DNA of 64,000 bases from Streptomyces filamentosus (GCF_014654895.1 NZ_BNBE01000001.1:558001-622000); one strand, 5' to 3'. Numbered from the stretch's first letter, positions 17,011 to 26,990 are shown. Notes: generated from the sequence alone by a model not told the origin. Program-made: numbers and translations.

Positions 17011-18294
17011 GTGACCGACGCCCAAGAGACCGCAGCAGACACCGCACTGCGCACCACCGGGGGCGGCCCCCCGGACGAAAACGTCCCTGCGAATGGGCTT
17101 CCGACCCCGTTGCTGGAGCCCCGGGAGGGCATCCCGCCGGTCGTCGCGAGCGACGACGCCCTCGCCGACGTGATCGCCGCCTTCGCCGCCGGGCGCGGGC
17201 CCGTCGCCGTCGACGCCGAGCGCGCCTCCGGCTACCGCTACGGCCAGCGCGCCTACCTCGTCCAGCTCCGCCGCGAGGGCGCGGGCACCGCGCTCATCGA
17301 CCCGGTCGGCTGCCCCGACCTCTCCGGCCTCGGCCAGGCCCTCGGCGGCACCGAGTGGATCCTGCACGCGGCCACCCAGGACCTGCCCTGCCTGCGCGAC
17401 ATAGGCATGCGCCCCTCCTCGCTCTTCGACACCGAGCTGGCCGGCCGGCTCGCCGGCTTCCCCCGGGTCGGCCTCGGCGCCATGGTCGAGTCCGTCCTCG
17501 GCTACGCCCTGGAGAAGGGGCACTCGGCGGTCGACTGGTCCACCCGCCCGCTCCCCGACCCCTGGCTGCGCTACGCGGCCCTGGACGTCGAACTGCTGGT
17601 CGACCTGCGCGACGCGCTGGAGAAGGAGCTGGACCGGCAGGGGAAGCTGGAGTGGGCCCACGAGGAGTTCGAGGCCATCGCTGCCGCCCCGCCCGCCCCG
17701 CCGCGCAAGGACCCCTGGCGCCGCACCTCCGGCATGCACAAGGTGCGCCGCCGCCGCCAGATGGCGGTCGTACGGGAGCTGTGGACGGCCCGCGACCGGG
17801 TCGCCCAGCGGCGCGACGTCTCCCCCGGCAAGGTGCTGAGCGACGCGGCGATCGTCGAGGCGGCGCTCGCCGTCCCGGTGAACGTCGGCGCCCTCACCGC
17901 CCTGCCCGGTTTCGGCCACCGCATGGGCCGCCGCCAGCTGGAGCAGTGGCAGGCGGCCGTCGACCGGGCCCGCGCCCTCCCCGAGAACGAGCTGCCGCAG
18001 CCCGGTGCCCAGGTCGCCGGCCCTCCCCCGCCGCGCGCCTGGGCGGACAAGGACCCGGCCGCCGCCGCCCGCCTCGCCGCGGCCCGCACCTCCGTCTCCG
18101 CCCTCGCCGAGCAGCTGCACCTCCCCCAGGAGAACCTGATCACCCCGGACACGGTCCGCCGGATCTGCTGGGAGCCCCCGTCCCCCCTGGACCCCGACAC
18201 CGTCGCCGCCGCCCTCACCGCCCACGGCGCCCGCCGCTGGCAGGTCGCTCTGGTGACCCCGCTCCTCCTGAAGGCCCTGGCCACGGGCGCCTGA
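17011..18294 (+). CDS. rnd: Ribonuclease D-like 3'-5' exonuclease with HRDC domain
   Basis: A 427-residue DEDDy exonuclease acting on structured RNA 3' ends. The catalytic residues are visible: Asp68 and Glu70 in VAVDAERASG, Asp124 in HAATQDLPCL, and Tyr188 with Asp192 in RYAALDVELL. An HRDC domain follows at about 245-325 (ARDRVAQRRDVSPGKVLSDAAIVEAA), then a C-terminal region typical of actinobacterial members. The GTG start has a -10-like hexamer six bases upstream. It sits upstream of fadAB with its own terminator. Confidence 0.92.
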   Translation: MTDAQETAADTALRTTGGGPPDENVPANGLPTPLLEPREGIPPVVASDDALADVIAAFAAGRGPVAVDAERASGYRYGQRAYLVQLRREGAGTALIDPVGCPDLSGLGQALGGTEWILHAATQDLPCLRDIGMRPSSLFDTELAGRLAGFPRVGLGAMVESVLGYALEKGHSAVDWSTRPLPDPWLRYAALDVELLVDLRDALEKELDRQGKLEWAHEEFEAIAAAPPAPPRKDPWRRTSGMHKVRRRRQMAVVRELWTARDRVAQRRDVSPGKVLSDAAIVEAALAVPVNVGALTALPGFGHRMGRRQLEQWQAAVDRARALPENELPQPGAQVAGPPPPRAWADKDPAAAARLAAARTSVSALAEQLHLPQENLITPDTVRRICWEPPSPLDPDTVAAALTAHGARRWQVALVTPLLLKALATGA

Positions 18295-18312
18295 GCCCGT
18301 GTCCCGGCCCGT

Positions 18313-18353
18313 GCCGAAGCCCCCGCGCCCCTCCCGGTGCCGGGGGCTTCGGC
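18313..18353 (+). terminator. Hairpin terminator after rnd
   Basis: Perfect 13-base arms (18313-18325 and 18341-18353) with a 15-base loop, 18 bases after the rnd stop. Confidence 0.7.
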
Positions 18354-18407
18354 GCGTCCGGCGCGTGTGACCTTCACCGCTTGGCCCCCAGGGGGTGGGC
18401 AGCTTGG

Positions 18408-18424
18408 TTACCCGCAAGTAGCAT
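18408..18424 (+). promoter_or_regulatory. Operator-like inverted repeat over the fadAB promoter
   Basis: TTAC-CCGCAA-GTAG (18408-18421) is a near-inverted repeat that overlaps the -10-like TAGCAT (18419-18424). The fadA GTG lies 70 bases downstream. The site suits an acyl-CoA-responsive repressor; which one is unknown. Confidence 0.45.
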
Positions 18425-18494
18425 GGGGGGAGCAAGCGCACGCTTAGTGGTGTGCGCCGCAGCAGTGCCGTCCCGCACCTGGAGGAGAGCCATC

Positions 18495-19709
18495 GTGCCT
18501 CGTACCGTCAGGGACGTCGTCTTCGTCGACGGCGTCCGCACCCCGTTCGGCAAGGCGGGCCCGAAGGGCATCTACCACGAGACCCGCGCCGACGACCTCG
18601 TCGTGAAGGCCATCCGGGAGCTGCTGCGCCGCAACCCGGCCCTCGACCCGGCGAAGATCGACGAGGTCGCGATCGCCGCGACGACCCAGATCGGCGACCA
18701 GGGCCTCACCCTCGGCCGCACCGCCGGCATCCTGGCCGGGCTCCCGCAGTCCGTGCCGGGCTACTCGATCGACCGCATGTGCGCCGGTGCGCTCACGGCC
18801 GTGACGAGCGTCGCCGGTTCGATCGCCTTCGGCGCGTACGACGCCGTCATCGCCGGTGGCGTCGAGCACATGGGCCGCCACCCGATGGGCGAGGGCGTGG
18901 ACCCGAACCCGCGGTTCGTCAGCGAGAAGCTGGTCGACGAGTCCGCCCTCTTCATGGGCATGACCGCCGAGAACCTGCACGACCGCTACCCGCAGATCAC
19001 CAAGCTGCGCGCCGACGAGTACGCCGTGCGCTCGCAGGAGAAGGCCGCCAAGGCGTACGCCGACGGCAAGATCCAGCAGGACCTGGTGCCGATCTCGGTG
19101 CGCCGCACCGACCCGGCCGGCGGCGAGACGGGCTGGGGCCTGGTCACCGCCGACGAGCCGATGCGCCCGGGCACCACCCTGGAGTCGCTGGCCAACCTGA
19201 AGACGCCGTTCCGCGTCCACGGCAACGTCACCGCGGGCAACGCGGCCGGCCTGAACGACGGCGCCACCGCCTCGATCATCGCCTCCGAGGAGTTCGCCCG
19301 CGAGAACGGCCTCCCGGTCAAGATGCGCCTCGTCTCGTACGCCTTCGCCGGCGTCGAGCCGGAGGTCATGGGCTACGGCCCGATCCCGGCGACCGAGAAG
19401 GCCCTGGCCAAGGCCGGTCTGACGATCGACGACATCAACCTGTTCGAGATCAACGAGGCGTTCGCCGTCCAGGTCCTCGCCTTCCTCGACCACTACGGCA
19501 TCGCCGACGACGACGCGCGCGTCAACCAGTACGGCGGCGCCATCGCCTACGGCCACCCGCTCGCCTCCTCCGGCGTCCGTCTGATGACGCAGCTGGCCCG
19601 CCAGTTCGAGGAGCAGCCCGAGGTCCGCTACGGCCTCACCACCATGTGCGTCGGCTTCGGCATGGGCGCGACGGTCATCTGGGAGAACCCCCACTGGGAG
19701 GGCAAGTGA
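18495..19709 (+). CDS. fadA: Acetyl-CoA C-acyltransferase (3-ketoacyl-CoA thiolase)
   Basis: A 404-residue thiolase for the last step of fatty acid beta-oxidation. The nucleophile Cys96 is in DRMCAGAL, the catalytic His in AYGHPLASSG and the second Cys in TTMCVGFGMGA. The motif FEINEAFAVQ is also present. The GTG start at 18495 has GGAGGAGAG a few bases upstream. Its TGA overlaps the GTG of fadB (GTGA), so the two subunits of the multienzyme complex are translationally coupled. Confidence 0.95.
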   Translation: MPRTVRDVVFVDGVRTPFGKAGPKGIYHETRADDLVVKAIRELLRRNPALDPAKIDEVAIAATTQIGDQGLTLGRTAGILAGLPQSVPGYSIDRMCAGALTAVTSVAGSIAFGAYDAVIAGGVEHMGRHPMGEGVDPNPRFVSEKLVDESALFMGMTAENLHDRYPQITKLRADEYAVRSQEKAAKAYADGKIQQDLVPISVRRTDPAGGETGWGLVTADEPMRPGTTLESLANLKTPFRVHGNVTAGNAAGLNDGATASIIASEEFARENGLPVKMRLVSYAFAGVEPEVMGYGPIPATEKALAKAGLTIDDINLFEINEAFAVQVLAFLDHYGIADDDARVNQYGGAIAYGHPLASSGVRLMTQLARQFEEQPEVRYGLTTMCVGFGMGATVIWENPHWEGK

Positions 19710-21844
19710 GCACCACCGCCGAGCTTCTGAAGGGCGCCGCCGAGCTCTTCCCGGACGAGGTCGTCACCTCCGCCCACGTCCGTCACTTCGAACTCCCCGC
19801 GGGTGCGGGCCGGTTCGCGCTGATCACGCTGGACAACGGCTTCGACCACACCAAGCCGACCACCTTCGGCCCGCAGTCGCTGGCCAACCTGAACACGGCG
19901 ATCGACCAGGTCGAGGCCGAGGCCGCGAACGGCGAGATCGTCGCCGCCGGCATCACCGGCAAGCCGTTCATCTTCGCCGTCGGCGCCGACCTCAAGGGCG
20001 TCGAGCTGCTGAAGAAGCACGACGAGGCGCTCGCCATCGGCAAGGGCGGCCACGACGTCTTCAAGCGGCTCTCCGCGCTCGCCGTGCCGACCTTCGCGTA
20101 CTACAACGGCGCGGCCATGGGCGGCGGCGTCGAGGTCGGTCTGCACTGCACCTACCGCACCGTGTCGAAGGCCCTCCCGGCCTTCTCGCTCCCCGAGGTC
20201 TTCCTCGGCCTGGTGCCCGGCTGGGGCGGCTGCGCGATCCTCCCGAACCTGATCGGCGCCGAGAAGGCCGTCCAGGTCATCATCGAGAACTCGCTGAACC
20301 AGAACCGCCAGCTCAAGGGCAAGCAGGTCTTCGAGCTCGGCATCGCCGACGCGCTCTTCGAGGGCGCCGACTTCCTGGAGCAGTCGCTCATCTGGACGGC
20401 CGGCGTGCTGAACGGCTCCGTCGCCGTCGAGCGCCCGGAGATCGACCGGGGCGAGGGCTGGGACGCCGCCGTCGCCAGGGGCCGCGCGATCGCCGACTCC
20501 AAGGTGCACGGCGCCGCACCCGCCGCCTACCGCGCCCTCGACATCATCGAGGCCGCCAAGGACGGCGACCTCCAGAAGGGCTTCGACGCCGAGGACCAGG
20601 CCCTCGCGGACCTGATCATGGGCGGCGAGCTCCGCTCCGGCATCTACGCCTTCAACCTGGTGCAGAAGCGCGGCAAGCGCCCCGCCGGCGCCCCGGACAA
20701 GTCCCTCGCGCGCCCGGTCACCAAGGTCGGCGTCGTCGGCGCCGGTCTGATGGCCTCGCAGCTCGCCCTGCTCTTCCTGCGCCGCCTGGAGGTGCCGGTC
20801 GTCCTGACCGACATCGACCAGGAGCGCGTCGACAAGGGCGTGGGCTACGTCCACGGCGAGATCGACAAGCTGCTCGGCAAGGGCCGCATCAACCAGGACA
20901 AGGCCAACCGTCTCAAGGGCCTGGTCTCCGGCGTCCTCGACAAGGCCGAGGGCTTCGCGGACGCGGACTTCGTCATCGAGGCCGTGTTCGAGGAGATGTC
21001 CGTCAAGCAGAAGGTGTTCGCGGAGGTCGAGGCGGTCGCCCCGGCGCACGCGATCCTCGCCACCAACACCTCCTCGCTGTCGGTCTCCGAGATGGCGTCC
21101 AAGCTCCGGCACCCGGAGCGCGTGGTCGGCTTCCACTTCTTCAACCCGGTCGCCGTCCTGCCGCTCCTGGAGATCGTCAAGGGCGAGCAGACCGACGACG
21201 CCTCCCTCGCCACCGCCTTCGGCGTGGCGAAGAAGCTGAAGAAGACCGCGGTCCTCACCAAGGACGCCCCGGCGTTCGTCGTGAACCGCATCCTGACCCG
21301 CTTCATGGGCGAGATCCAGAACGTCATCGACGAGGGCACCTCGGTCGAGACGGCGGAGAAGGCGGTGGAGCCGCTCGGCCTGCCGATGTCCCCGCTGGTC
21401 CTCCTGGAGCTCGTGGGCCCGGCCATCGGCCTGCACGTCTCCGAGACCCTGAACCGCGCCTTCCCGGAGCGCTTCACCGTCTCCCCCAACCTGAAGGCCG
21501 TCGTCGAGGCCGGCAAGCGCGGCTTCTACGTCTACAAGCCGGAGAACGGCTTCAAGCCGGAGCTCGACCCCGAGGTCGCCGCGCTGCTCAAGCAGGGCGA
21601 CACCGTCCTCACCGAGCAGCAGGTCCGCGACCGCGTCCTCGACGCGGTGGCGCAGGAGATCGGCCTCATGCTGGAGGAGGGTGTCGTCGCCGAGGCGCAG
21701 GACATCGACCTCTGCCTGATCACCGGTGCGGGCTGGCCCTTCCACCTGGGCGGCATCACGCCGTACCTGGACCGCGAGGGCGTCTCCGAGCGCGTCAACG
21801 GCAAGCGTTTCCTGGCGCAGGGCGTGGCGAGCGTCCCCGCGTGA
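19706..21844 (+). CDS. fadB: Fatty acid oxidation multifunctional protein: enoyl-CoA hydratase / 3-hydroxyacyl-CoA dehydrogenase
   Basis: A 712-residue two-domain enzyme. The N-terminal crotonase domain (to about residue 310) has the oxyanion segments VGADLKGVELL and GAAMGGGVEVGLH, and SLPEVFLGLVPGWGG. The NAD-binding domain starts with VGVVGAGLMASQLALLF near residue 345 and has FHFFNPVAVLPLLE, followed by two C-terminal dehydrogenase repeats. It acts with FadA in beta-oxidation. The GTG start overlaps the fadA stop. A strong hairpin closes the operon. Confidence 0.95.
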   Translation: MSTTAELLKGAAELFPDEVVTSAHVRHFELPAGAGRFALITLDNGFDHTKPTTFGPQSLANLNTAIDQVEAEAANGEIVAAGITGKPFIFAVGADLKGVELLKKHDEALAIGKGGHDVFKRLSALAVPTFAYYNGAAMGGGVEVGLHCTYRTVSKALPAFSLPEVFLGLVPGWGGCAILPNLIGAEKAVQVIIENSLNQNRQLKGKQVFELGIADALFEGADFLEQSLIWTAGVLNGSVAVERPEIDRGEGWDAAVARGRAIADSKVHGAAPAAYRALDIIEAAKDGDLQKGFDAEDQALADLIMGGELRSGIYAFNLVQKRGKRPAGAPDKSLARPVTKVGVVGAGLMASQLALLFLRRLEVPVVLTDIDQERVDKGVGYVHGEIDKLLGKGRINQDKANRLKGLVSGVLDKAEGFADADFVIEAVFEEMSVKQKVFAEVEAVAPAHAILATNTSSLSVSEMASKLRHPERVVGFHFFNPVAVLPLLEIVKGEQTDDASLATAFGVAKKLKKTAVLTKDAPAFVVNRILTRFMGEIQNVIDEGTSVETAEKAVEPLGLPMSPLVLLELVGPAIGLHVSETLNRAFPERFTVSPNLKAVVEAGKRGFYVYKPENGFKPELDPEVAALLKQGDTVLTEQQVRDRVLDAVAQEIGLMLEEGVVAEAQDIDLCLITGAGWPFHLGGITPYLDREGVSERVNGKRFLAQGVASVPA

Positions 21845-21861
21845 CACCCGGGAACCCGTGA

Positions 21862-21897
21862 GGAAGGGGCCGGTGGCGACTGCCACCGGCCCCTTCC
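21862..21897. terminator. Very strong bidirectional terminator
   Basis: Perfect 16-base arms (21862-21877 and 21882-21897) around GACT, between the convergent fadB and propeller-protein genes. Confidence 0.85.
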
Positions 21898-21938
21898 CCG
21901 TTCTCTCGCTCTCGCGTTCCCCTGCCCGGGTCCTGTGC

Positions 21939-23024
21939 CTACAGGCGGGTCCAGGGCTCCAGGGCGAGGCCCGGCTCCTGCTTCTGGCGGGTGACGACGA
22001 CCCCGCCGTCGGCGGCGAGGGCGGCGAGGGCCACCGCGCCCCCGGCGTCGGTCGTGAGGGTCGGCGGGCCGAGGAGCGGCGGGCCGGACGGGGTCCAGTT
22101 CAGGCCGGTGTCCTCCTGCTCCGTCAGATAGGCGGCGAGGGCGGCGGCGCCCCGCGCGTCGCACTGGGCGAGCAGGGTGCAGTCGTAGTCGTCGATCAGG
22201 CAGCGTCCGGCGGTCAGCGGGCCCTCGCCGACCGCGGCGGCGAACGGGGTGGGCTTGAGGCCCCGGCCCGGGGACCAGGCGCAGATCTGCCCGTCGCCGT
22301 CCGCGTAGAAGGCCGTGACGTGCCCGGAGACGCCGGTGACGGCGGTGAGGGTGCCCTGGACGACCGCGGCGGGCACCACCGGCTCGACGGCGAGGCGGCC
22401 GCCCGGCTCCTTCTGGACGTACCGGAGCAGCCCCTGGTCGTTGGCGGTGTACAGCTCGACGAGGCCGTCGCCGTTGACCGCGGCCACCGGGTCGCGGTCG
22501 GTGCGGCCGCCCTTCAGGTCCCACCAGGGGTGCCAGCCGCCGGCGTCCTTCTGGACCCGGGCGCTGACGCCGCCGCCGCGGTTGCGGACGAAGACGTGGG
22601 CGCGGCCCTTGGCGTCCACGGCGAGCGCCGGGTTGCCGTACCACTCGGCCTTGCCGTTGGAGTGGCCGATGGACTTCCACTCCACGTTGGGCCGGCCGGT
22701 CTGGAACTGCACGCTGTGCACCAGTTCGACGTGGCGCTCGCCGGTCTCCTCGCCCGTGCCGGTGGCCCGGAAGCCGACCAGGTGCACATAGCGGTCGGGG
22801 CCCTGCGCGGCCGCCAGGAACGGCAGCAGGCCGTCGCCGCCGAGGACGTCGGGGCCGGTGAACCGGCGACCGGGGCCCTCGGTCCAGCGGACCAGCTCGC
22901 CGTCCCTGGGGACGTACACGCTGAAGCGTCCCTCCGTGCCCCGGGTCAGCCATCCGCCGTGCATGCGGGGGGCGCGCGGGGAGGCGTGGGTGGGGTCGGC
23001 GGGGGCCTGGGGTCGGTTCACCAT
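21939..23024 (-). CDS. Beta-propeller / tectonin-like repeat protein, no export signal seen
   Basis: A 361-residue protein built from repeated short beta segments with alternating Trp, Gly and Asp, such as GWHPWWDLKGGRTDRDPVA, VEWKSIGHSNGK and GRAHVFVRNRGGGV, as in PLL-type or tectonin propellers that bind sugars or fungal surfaces. No signal peptide or transmembrane helix is evident from the ATG at 23022-23024, and the ribosome site before that ATG is poor. A start at the internal MHGGW is possible. The function is unknown; the fold is inferred from the repeat pattern. It lies beside an amino acid permease gene on the same strand, with operator-like repeats upstream. Confidence 0.65.
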   Translation of the reverse strand: MVNRPQAPADPTHASPRAPRMHGGWLTRGTEGRFSVYVPRDGELVRWTEGPGRRFTGPDVLGGDGLLPFLAAAQGPDRYVHLVGFRATGTGEETGERHVELVHSVQFQTGRPNVEWKSIGHSNGKAEWYGNPALAVDAKGRAHVFVRNRGGGVSARVQKDAGGWHPWWDLKGGRTDRDPVAAVNGDGLVELYTANDQGLLRYVQKEPGGRLAVEPVVPAAVVQGTLTAVTGVSGHVTAFYADGDGQICAWSPGRGLKPTPFAAAVGEGPLTAGRCLIDDYDCTLLAQCDARGAAALAAYLTEQEDTGLNWTPSGPPLLGPPTLTTDAGGAVALAALAADGGVVVTRQKQEPGLALEPWTRL

Positions 23025-23090
23025 GGGGGGATCCAGCGCTCCGGGTCGTGTGGGGGTCGGTTCCCACGTCGCGTGGGGGTCGGTTCCCAC
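23009..23090 (-). repeat. Tandem operator-like repeats upstream of the propeller gene
   Basis: GTGGGGGTCGGTTCCCAC occurs exactly at 23050-23067 and 23073-23090 (23-base period), each with GTGGG/CCCAC ends. A partial copy, GGGGTCGGTTCACC, is at 23009-23022. On the minus strand the copies follow TACAGT (23093-23098), a -10-like hexamer, so they would cover the transcription start. Confidence 0.6.
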
Positions 23091-23140
23091 CGACTGTATC
23101 CGCCCGGCCCGTGCGCCCTCCGCCCGCCCGCCGGTTCCGG

Positions 23141-24658
23141 TCAGGAACCGGCGGCGCCCGCGTCCCGTCCCAACCGGCTGTGTCCGCGTCCGTACAGGAG
23201 GTAGACGACGATGCCGATCGCCATCCAGACCGCGAAGCGGAACCAGGTCTCGCCCGGCAGGTTGAGCATCAGCCAGAACGAGGCGGCGATGGAGATGATC
23301 GGCAGCACCGGGACCCACGGGGTGCGGAAGGCCCGGGGCAGGTCGGGGCGGGTGCGGCGGAGCACGATGACGCCGGCGGCGACCACCACGAAGGCGAAGA
23401 GGGTGCCGATGTTCACCAGCGTCGCCAGTTCGTTGATGCTGGTGAAGCCCGCCACGACCGCGATGATCACGCCGAGCAGGATGGTCGGCCGGTACGGGGT
23501 CTTGAACTTCGGGTGCGTCTTGGAGAAGAAGCGGGGCAGCAGTCCGTCGCGGCTCATCGCGAAGAAGACGCGGGTCTGGCCGAGGAGCAGGATCAGACAG
23601 ACCGTGGTGAGGCCGACGGCGGCGCCGAAGCTGATCACGCCCGCGTAGAAGGGGTGGCCGGCGGCCTTGAAGGCGTCGGCGAGCGGGGCGCTGACGGAGA
23701 GCTCGGTGTAGTGCTGCATGCCGGTGACGACGAGGGCGACCGCCACGTACAGCACGGTGCAGATGAGCAGGGAGCCCAGGATGCCGCGGGGCATGTCCTT
23801 CTGCGGCAGCTTGGTCTCCTCGGCGGCGGTGGCGACCACGTCGAAGCCGATGAAGGCGAAGAAGACGATGGAGGCGGCGGTGAAGATGCCCATGACGCCG
23901 AAGTTGGTGGGCTCGTAGCCGAAGAGGATCTGGACCAGCGGGGCCGTCCAGTTGTCGCCGCCGCCCTCGGGGGTGACGGCGGGCGGGATGAACGGCTTGT
24001 AGTTGTCGCCGACGATGAAGAACAGGCCCGCGACGATCACGATCATGACGACGGTGACCTTGACCGCCACCACGACGGCGGTGATCCGGGCGGAGAGCTT
24101 CATGCCGAGGACGAGGACCACGGTGAGCACCAGGACCAGCAGGAAGGCCAGGATGTCGAAGGTGCCGCCGGGCACGTCCGGGCCCTCCAGGGAGGCCGGC
24201 AGGTGCCAGCCGACGTTGTCCATCAGCGAGCGGACGTATCCGGACCAGCCGACCGCCACCACCGCCGTGCCCAGCGCGAACTCCAGCACGAGGTCCCAGC
24301 CGATGATCCAGGCGGGCAGCTCGCCGATGGAGGCGTAGGCGAAGGTGTACGCCGATCCCGCCACCGGCACCGTCGAGGCGAACTCGGCATAGCAGAGGGC
24401 GGCCAGGGCGCAGACGATGCCGGCCGCGACGAAGGCGAGGGCGGTGGCCGGGCCGGCGTTCTCCTTGGCGACCTTGCCGGTCAGGACGAAGATGCCGGTG
24501 CCGATGATGACGCCCACGCCGAAGACCGTGAGGTCCCACGCGGAGAGTGACTTGCGGAGCGCGTGCTCCGGCTCCTCGGTGTCCCTGATGGACTGCTCGA
24601 CCGACTTCGTCCGGAACATTCCGGTGTTGGCCCGTGGGGGGCGCTGGTCCGTGCTCAC
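23141..24658 (-). CDS. APC superfamily amino acid permease
   Basis: A 505-residue transporter with about twelve transmembrane helices. The family motif GVGVIIGTGIFVLTG is near residue 45, followed by YAEFASTVPVAGSAYTFAYASIGE. The helix-6 segment FFAFIGFDVVATAAEETKLPQKDMP and the later RVFFAMSRDGLLPRFFSKTHPKFKTP are typical of cationic amino acid transporters. The GTG at 24656-24658 has GGAGGT eight bases upstream. The substrate is likely a basic or neutral amino acid; this is not settled. The last gene of the window is a relative. Confidence 0.9.
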   Translation of the reverse strand: MSTDQRPPRANTGMFRTKSVEQSIRDTEEPEHALRKSLSAWDLTVFGVGVIIGTGIFVLTGKVAKENAGPATALAFVAAGIVCALAALCYAEFASTVPVAGSAYTFAYASIGELPAWIIGWDLVLEFALGTAVVAVGWSGYVRSLMDNVGWHLPASLEGPDVPGGTFDILAFLLVLVLTVVLVLGMKLSARITAVVVAVKVTVVMIVIVAGLFFIVGDNYKPFIPPAVTPEGGGDNWTAPLVQILFGYEPTNFGVMGIFTAASIVFFAFIGFDVVATAAEETKLPQKDMPRGILGSLLICTVLYVAVALVVTGMQHYTELSVSAPLADAFKAAGHPFYAGVISFGAAVGLTTVCLILLLGQTRVFFAMSRDGLLPRFFSKTHPKFKTPYRPTILLGVIIAVVAGFTSINELATLVNIGTLFAFVVVAAGVIVLRRTRPDLPRAFRTPWVPVLPIISIAASFWLMLNLPGETWFRFAVWMAIGIVVYLLYGRGHSRLGRDAGAAGS

Positions 24659-24757
24659 CGTCGTACCTCCGCGTCGTCCTTGACGTCGGGTCTCGGAGCC
24701 CCCGCGGACGGGGGTCGAGGGGACGCTGCCCGCACTGAGCCCAGGATGCACGCGAAA

Positions 24758-24795
24758 GGGCCGGTCGGCACCCGGGAGGGTGAACCGACCGGCCC
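24758..24795 (-). terminator. Hairpin downstream of dxs
   Basis: GGGCCGGTCGG (24758-24768) pairs with CCGACCGGCCC (24785-24795) around a 16-base loop. It lies between the dxs stop and the permease start on the same strand. Confidence 0.65.
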
Positions 24796-24866
24796 AATGG
24801 TGACGCGGAGTGACCGTCCCGCCGGAGCGGGCCCGGTCACGGGCGGCGCGGTACCGGCCGCGGGGG

Positions 24867-26786
24867 TCAGTCGCGGGCGGGCTCCACGGTCCGGCGGGCC
24901 GTCTCGAAGCGGCCGTCCAGGCGCGAGACCAGGCCGGTGACCTGGCGCGCGACGTCCGGGGCGGTCAGGCCGATCTCGGCCAGGACCTCGGCGCGCGAGG
25001 CGTGGTCGAGGAAGACCGGCGGGATGCCGAAGTCCCGCAGCGGCACGTCGACGCCGGCGTCGCGCAGCGCCTGGGCGACGGCCGAGCCGACGCCGCCGAC
25101 GCGGCTGTTGTCCTCGACGGTGACGACGACCCGGTGGTCGGCCGCGAGCGGGGCGAGGGCCTCGTCGACCGGCTTGACCCAGCGGGGGTCGACGACGGTG
25201 GTGGAGATGCCCTGCTTGTCGAGGAGGTCGGCGATCTCCAGACACATCGGGGCGAGCGCGCCGACCGAGACCAGGAGGACGTCCGGCCGCTCGCTGCCGG
25301 CCTCGCGGAGCACGTCCATGCCGCCGACCCGGCCCACGGCGGGGACGGCGGGGCCGACCGCGCCCTTGGAGAAGCGGACCACGGTGGGGGCGTCGGTGAC
25401 CTCGACGGCCTCGCGGAGCTGGGCGCGGACCTGGTCGGCGTCGCGCGGGGCGGCGAGCCGGAGGCCGGGCACCACCTGGAGGATCGACATGTCCCACATG
25501 CCGTTGTGGGAGGCGCCGTCGGTGCCGGTGACGCCGGCCCGGTCCAGGACGAAGGTGACGCCGCACCTGTGCAGGGCCACGTCCATGAGGACCTGGTCGA
25601 AGGCGCGGTTGAGGAAGGTGGCGTAGACCGCGAAGACCGGGTGGAGGCCACCGGTGGCGAGGCCGGCCGCGGAGACCGCGCCGTGCTGCTCGGCGATGCC
25701 GACGTCGAAGACGCGCTCCGGGAACTCCTTGGCGAACTTGTCCAGGCCGACCGGCTGGAGCATGGCGGCGGTGATCGCCACGATGTCCTCGCGCTCCTTG
25801 CCGAGCGCGACCATCTCCTCGCCGAAGACGCTGGTCCAGTCGGCGCCGGAGGTGGCGATCGGGAGGCCGGTGTCGGGGTGGATCTTGCCGACGGCGTGGA
25901 AGCGGTCCGCCTCGTCCTGGAGGGCGGGCTGGTAGCCGCGGCCCTTCTCGGTGAGGCAGTGGACGATGACGGGGCCGCCGAAGCGCTTGGCGCGGGTGAG
26001 TGCGGACTCCAGGGCCTCGATGTCGTGGCCGTCGATGGGGCCGACGTACTTCAGGCCGAGGTCCTCGAACATGCCCTGGGGGGCGATGAAGTCCTTGAGG
26101 CCCTTCTTGGCCCCGTGCAGGGTCTCGTAGAGCGGCTTCCCGACGACCGGGGTGCGCTCCAGGATGTCCTTGCCGCGGGCGAGGAAGCGCTCGTAGCCGT
26201 CGGTGGTGCGCAGGGTCGCCAGGTGGTTGGCGAGGCCGCCGATGGTGGGCGCGTAGGAGCGCTCGTTGTCGTTGACGACGATGACGAGCGGGCGGTCCTT
26301 GGCGGCGGCGATGTTGTTGAGCGCCTCCCAGGCCATGCCGCCGGTGAGGGCCCCGTCGCCGATGACGGCGACGACGTGGTCGTCCTTCTTCAGGATCTGG
26401 TTCGCCTTGGCGAGTCCGTCGGCCCAGCCGAGGACGGTCGAGGCGTGCGAGTTCTCGATGACGTCGTGCTCGGACTCGGCCTGCGAGGGGTAGCCGGACA
26501 GGCCGCCCTTCATCTTGAGCTTCGAGAAGTCCTGGCGGCCCGTGAGCAGCTTGTGGACGTAGCTCTGGTGGCCGGTGTCGAAGAGGACCTTGTCCTTCGG
26601 GGAGTCGAAGACGCGGTGCAGGGCGATGGTCAGTTCGACCACGCCCAGGTTGGGGCCGAGGTGGCCGCCGGTCTTGGAAACGGCGTCGACGAGGAAGGTC
26701 CGGACCTCCGCGGCCAGCTGGTCCAGCTGTTCCGGGGAGAGCCGGTCCAGGTCGCGCGGTGTCCTGATACGGGTCAGCAGGGCCAC
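24867..26786 (-). CDS. dxs: 1-deoxy-D-xylulose-5-phosphate synthase
   Basis: A 639-residue thiamine-diphosphate enzyme that joins pyruvate and glyceraldehyde 3-phosphate, the first step of the MEP isoprenoid pathway. [18 protein letters not shown] is near residue 40 and [16 protein letters not shown] near 68. The TPP motif [16 protein letters not shown] is near 142. The transketolase pyrimidine domain includes [16 protein letters not shown]. The GTG at 26784-26786 (VALLTRI) has AAGGAGG seven bases upstream; the upstream in-frame extension lacks such a site. TAGACT on the minus strand at 26834-26839 is a possible -10. Confidence 0.95.
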   Translation of the reverse strand: MALLTRIRTPRDLDRLSPEQLDQLAAEVRTFLVDAVSKTGGHLGPNLGVVELTIALHRVFDSPKDKVLFDTGHQSYVHKLLTGRQDFSKLKMKGGLSGYPSQAESEHDVIENSHASTVLGWADGLAKANQILKKDDHVVAVIGDGALTGGMAWEALNNIAAAKDRPLVIVVNDNERSYAPTIGGLANHLATLRTTDGYERFLARGKDILERTPVVGKPLYETLHGAKKGLKDFIAPQGMFEDLGLKYVGPIDGHDIEALESALTRAKRFGGPVIVHCLTEKGRGYQPALQDEADRFHAVGKIHPDTGLPIATSGADWTSVFGEEMVALGKEREDIVAITAAMLQPVGLDKFAKEFPERVFDVGIAEQHGAVSAAGLATGGLHPVFAVYATFLNRAFDQVLMDVALHRCGVTFVLDRAGVTGTDGASHNGMWDMSILQVVPGLRLAAPRDADQVRAQLREAVEVTDAPTVVRFSKGAVGPAVPAVGRVGGMDVLREAGSERPDVLLVSVGALAPMCLEIADLLDKQGISTTVVDPRWVKPVDEALAPLAADHRVVVTVEDNSRVGGVGSAVAQALRDAGVDVPLRDFGIPPVFLDHASRAEVLAEIGLTAPDVARQVTGLVSRLDGRFETARRTVEPARD

Positions 26787-26922
26787 CCGTGCCTCCTTGC
26801 GTTCTGAGCTGGTCGAGCTTGCCGATTTTGCCGAGTCTAATGTTCCGTCTTGGATCGTGGGCATCGGGCCGCCCTGAGCGGCGTCACCCTCACGGGGTAC
26901 ACACTGCTCCGGACGCGACGGT

Positions 26923-26950
26923 GCCCGGCACCGGTTTCCCGGTGCCGGGC
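26923..26950 (-). terminator. Hairpin terminator of the xylose ABC operon
   Basis: Perfect 12-base arms (26923-26934 and 26939-26950) around TTTC, 40 bases beyond the permease stop. Confidence 0.8.
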
Positions 26951-26990
26951 GAATGTGGCGCGTGCCTCACGCCCCCGTCGGGGACGGGGG

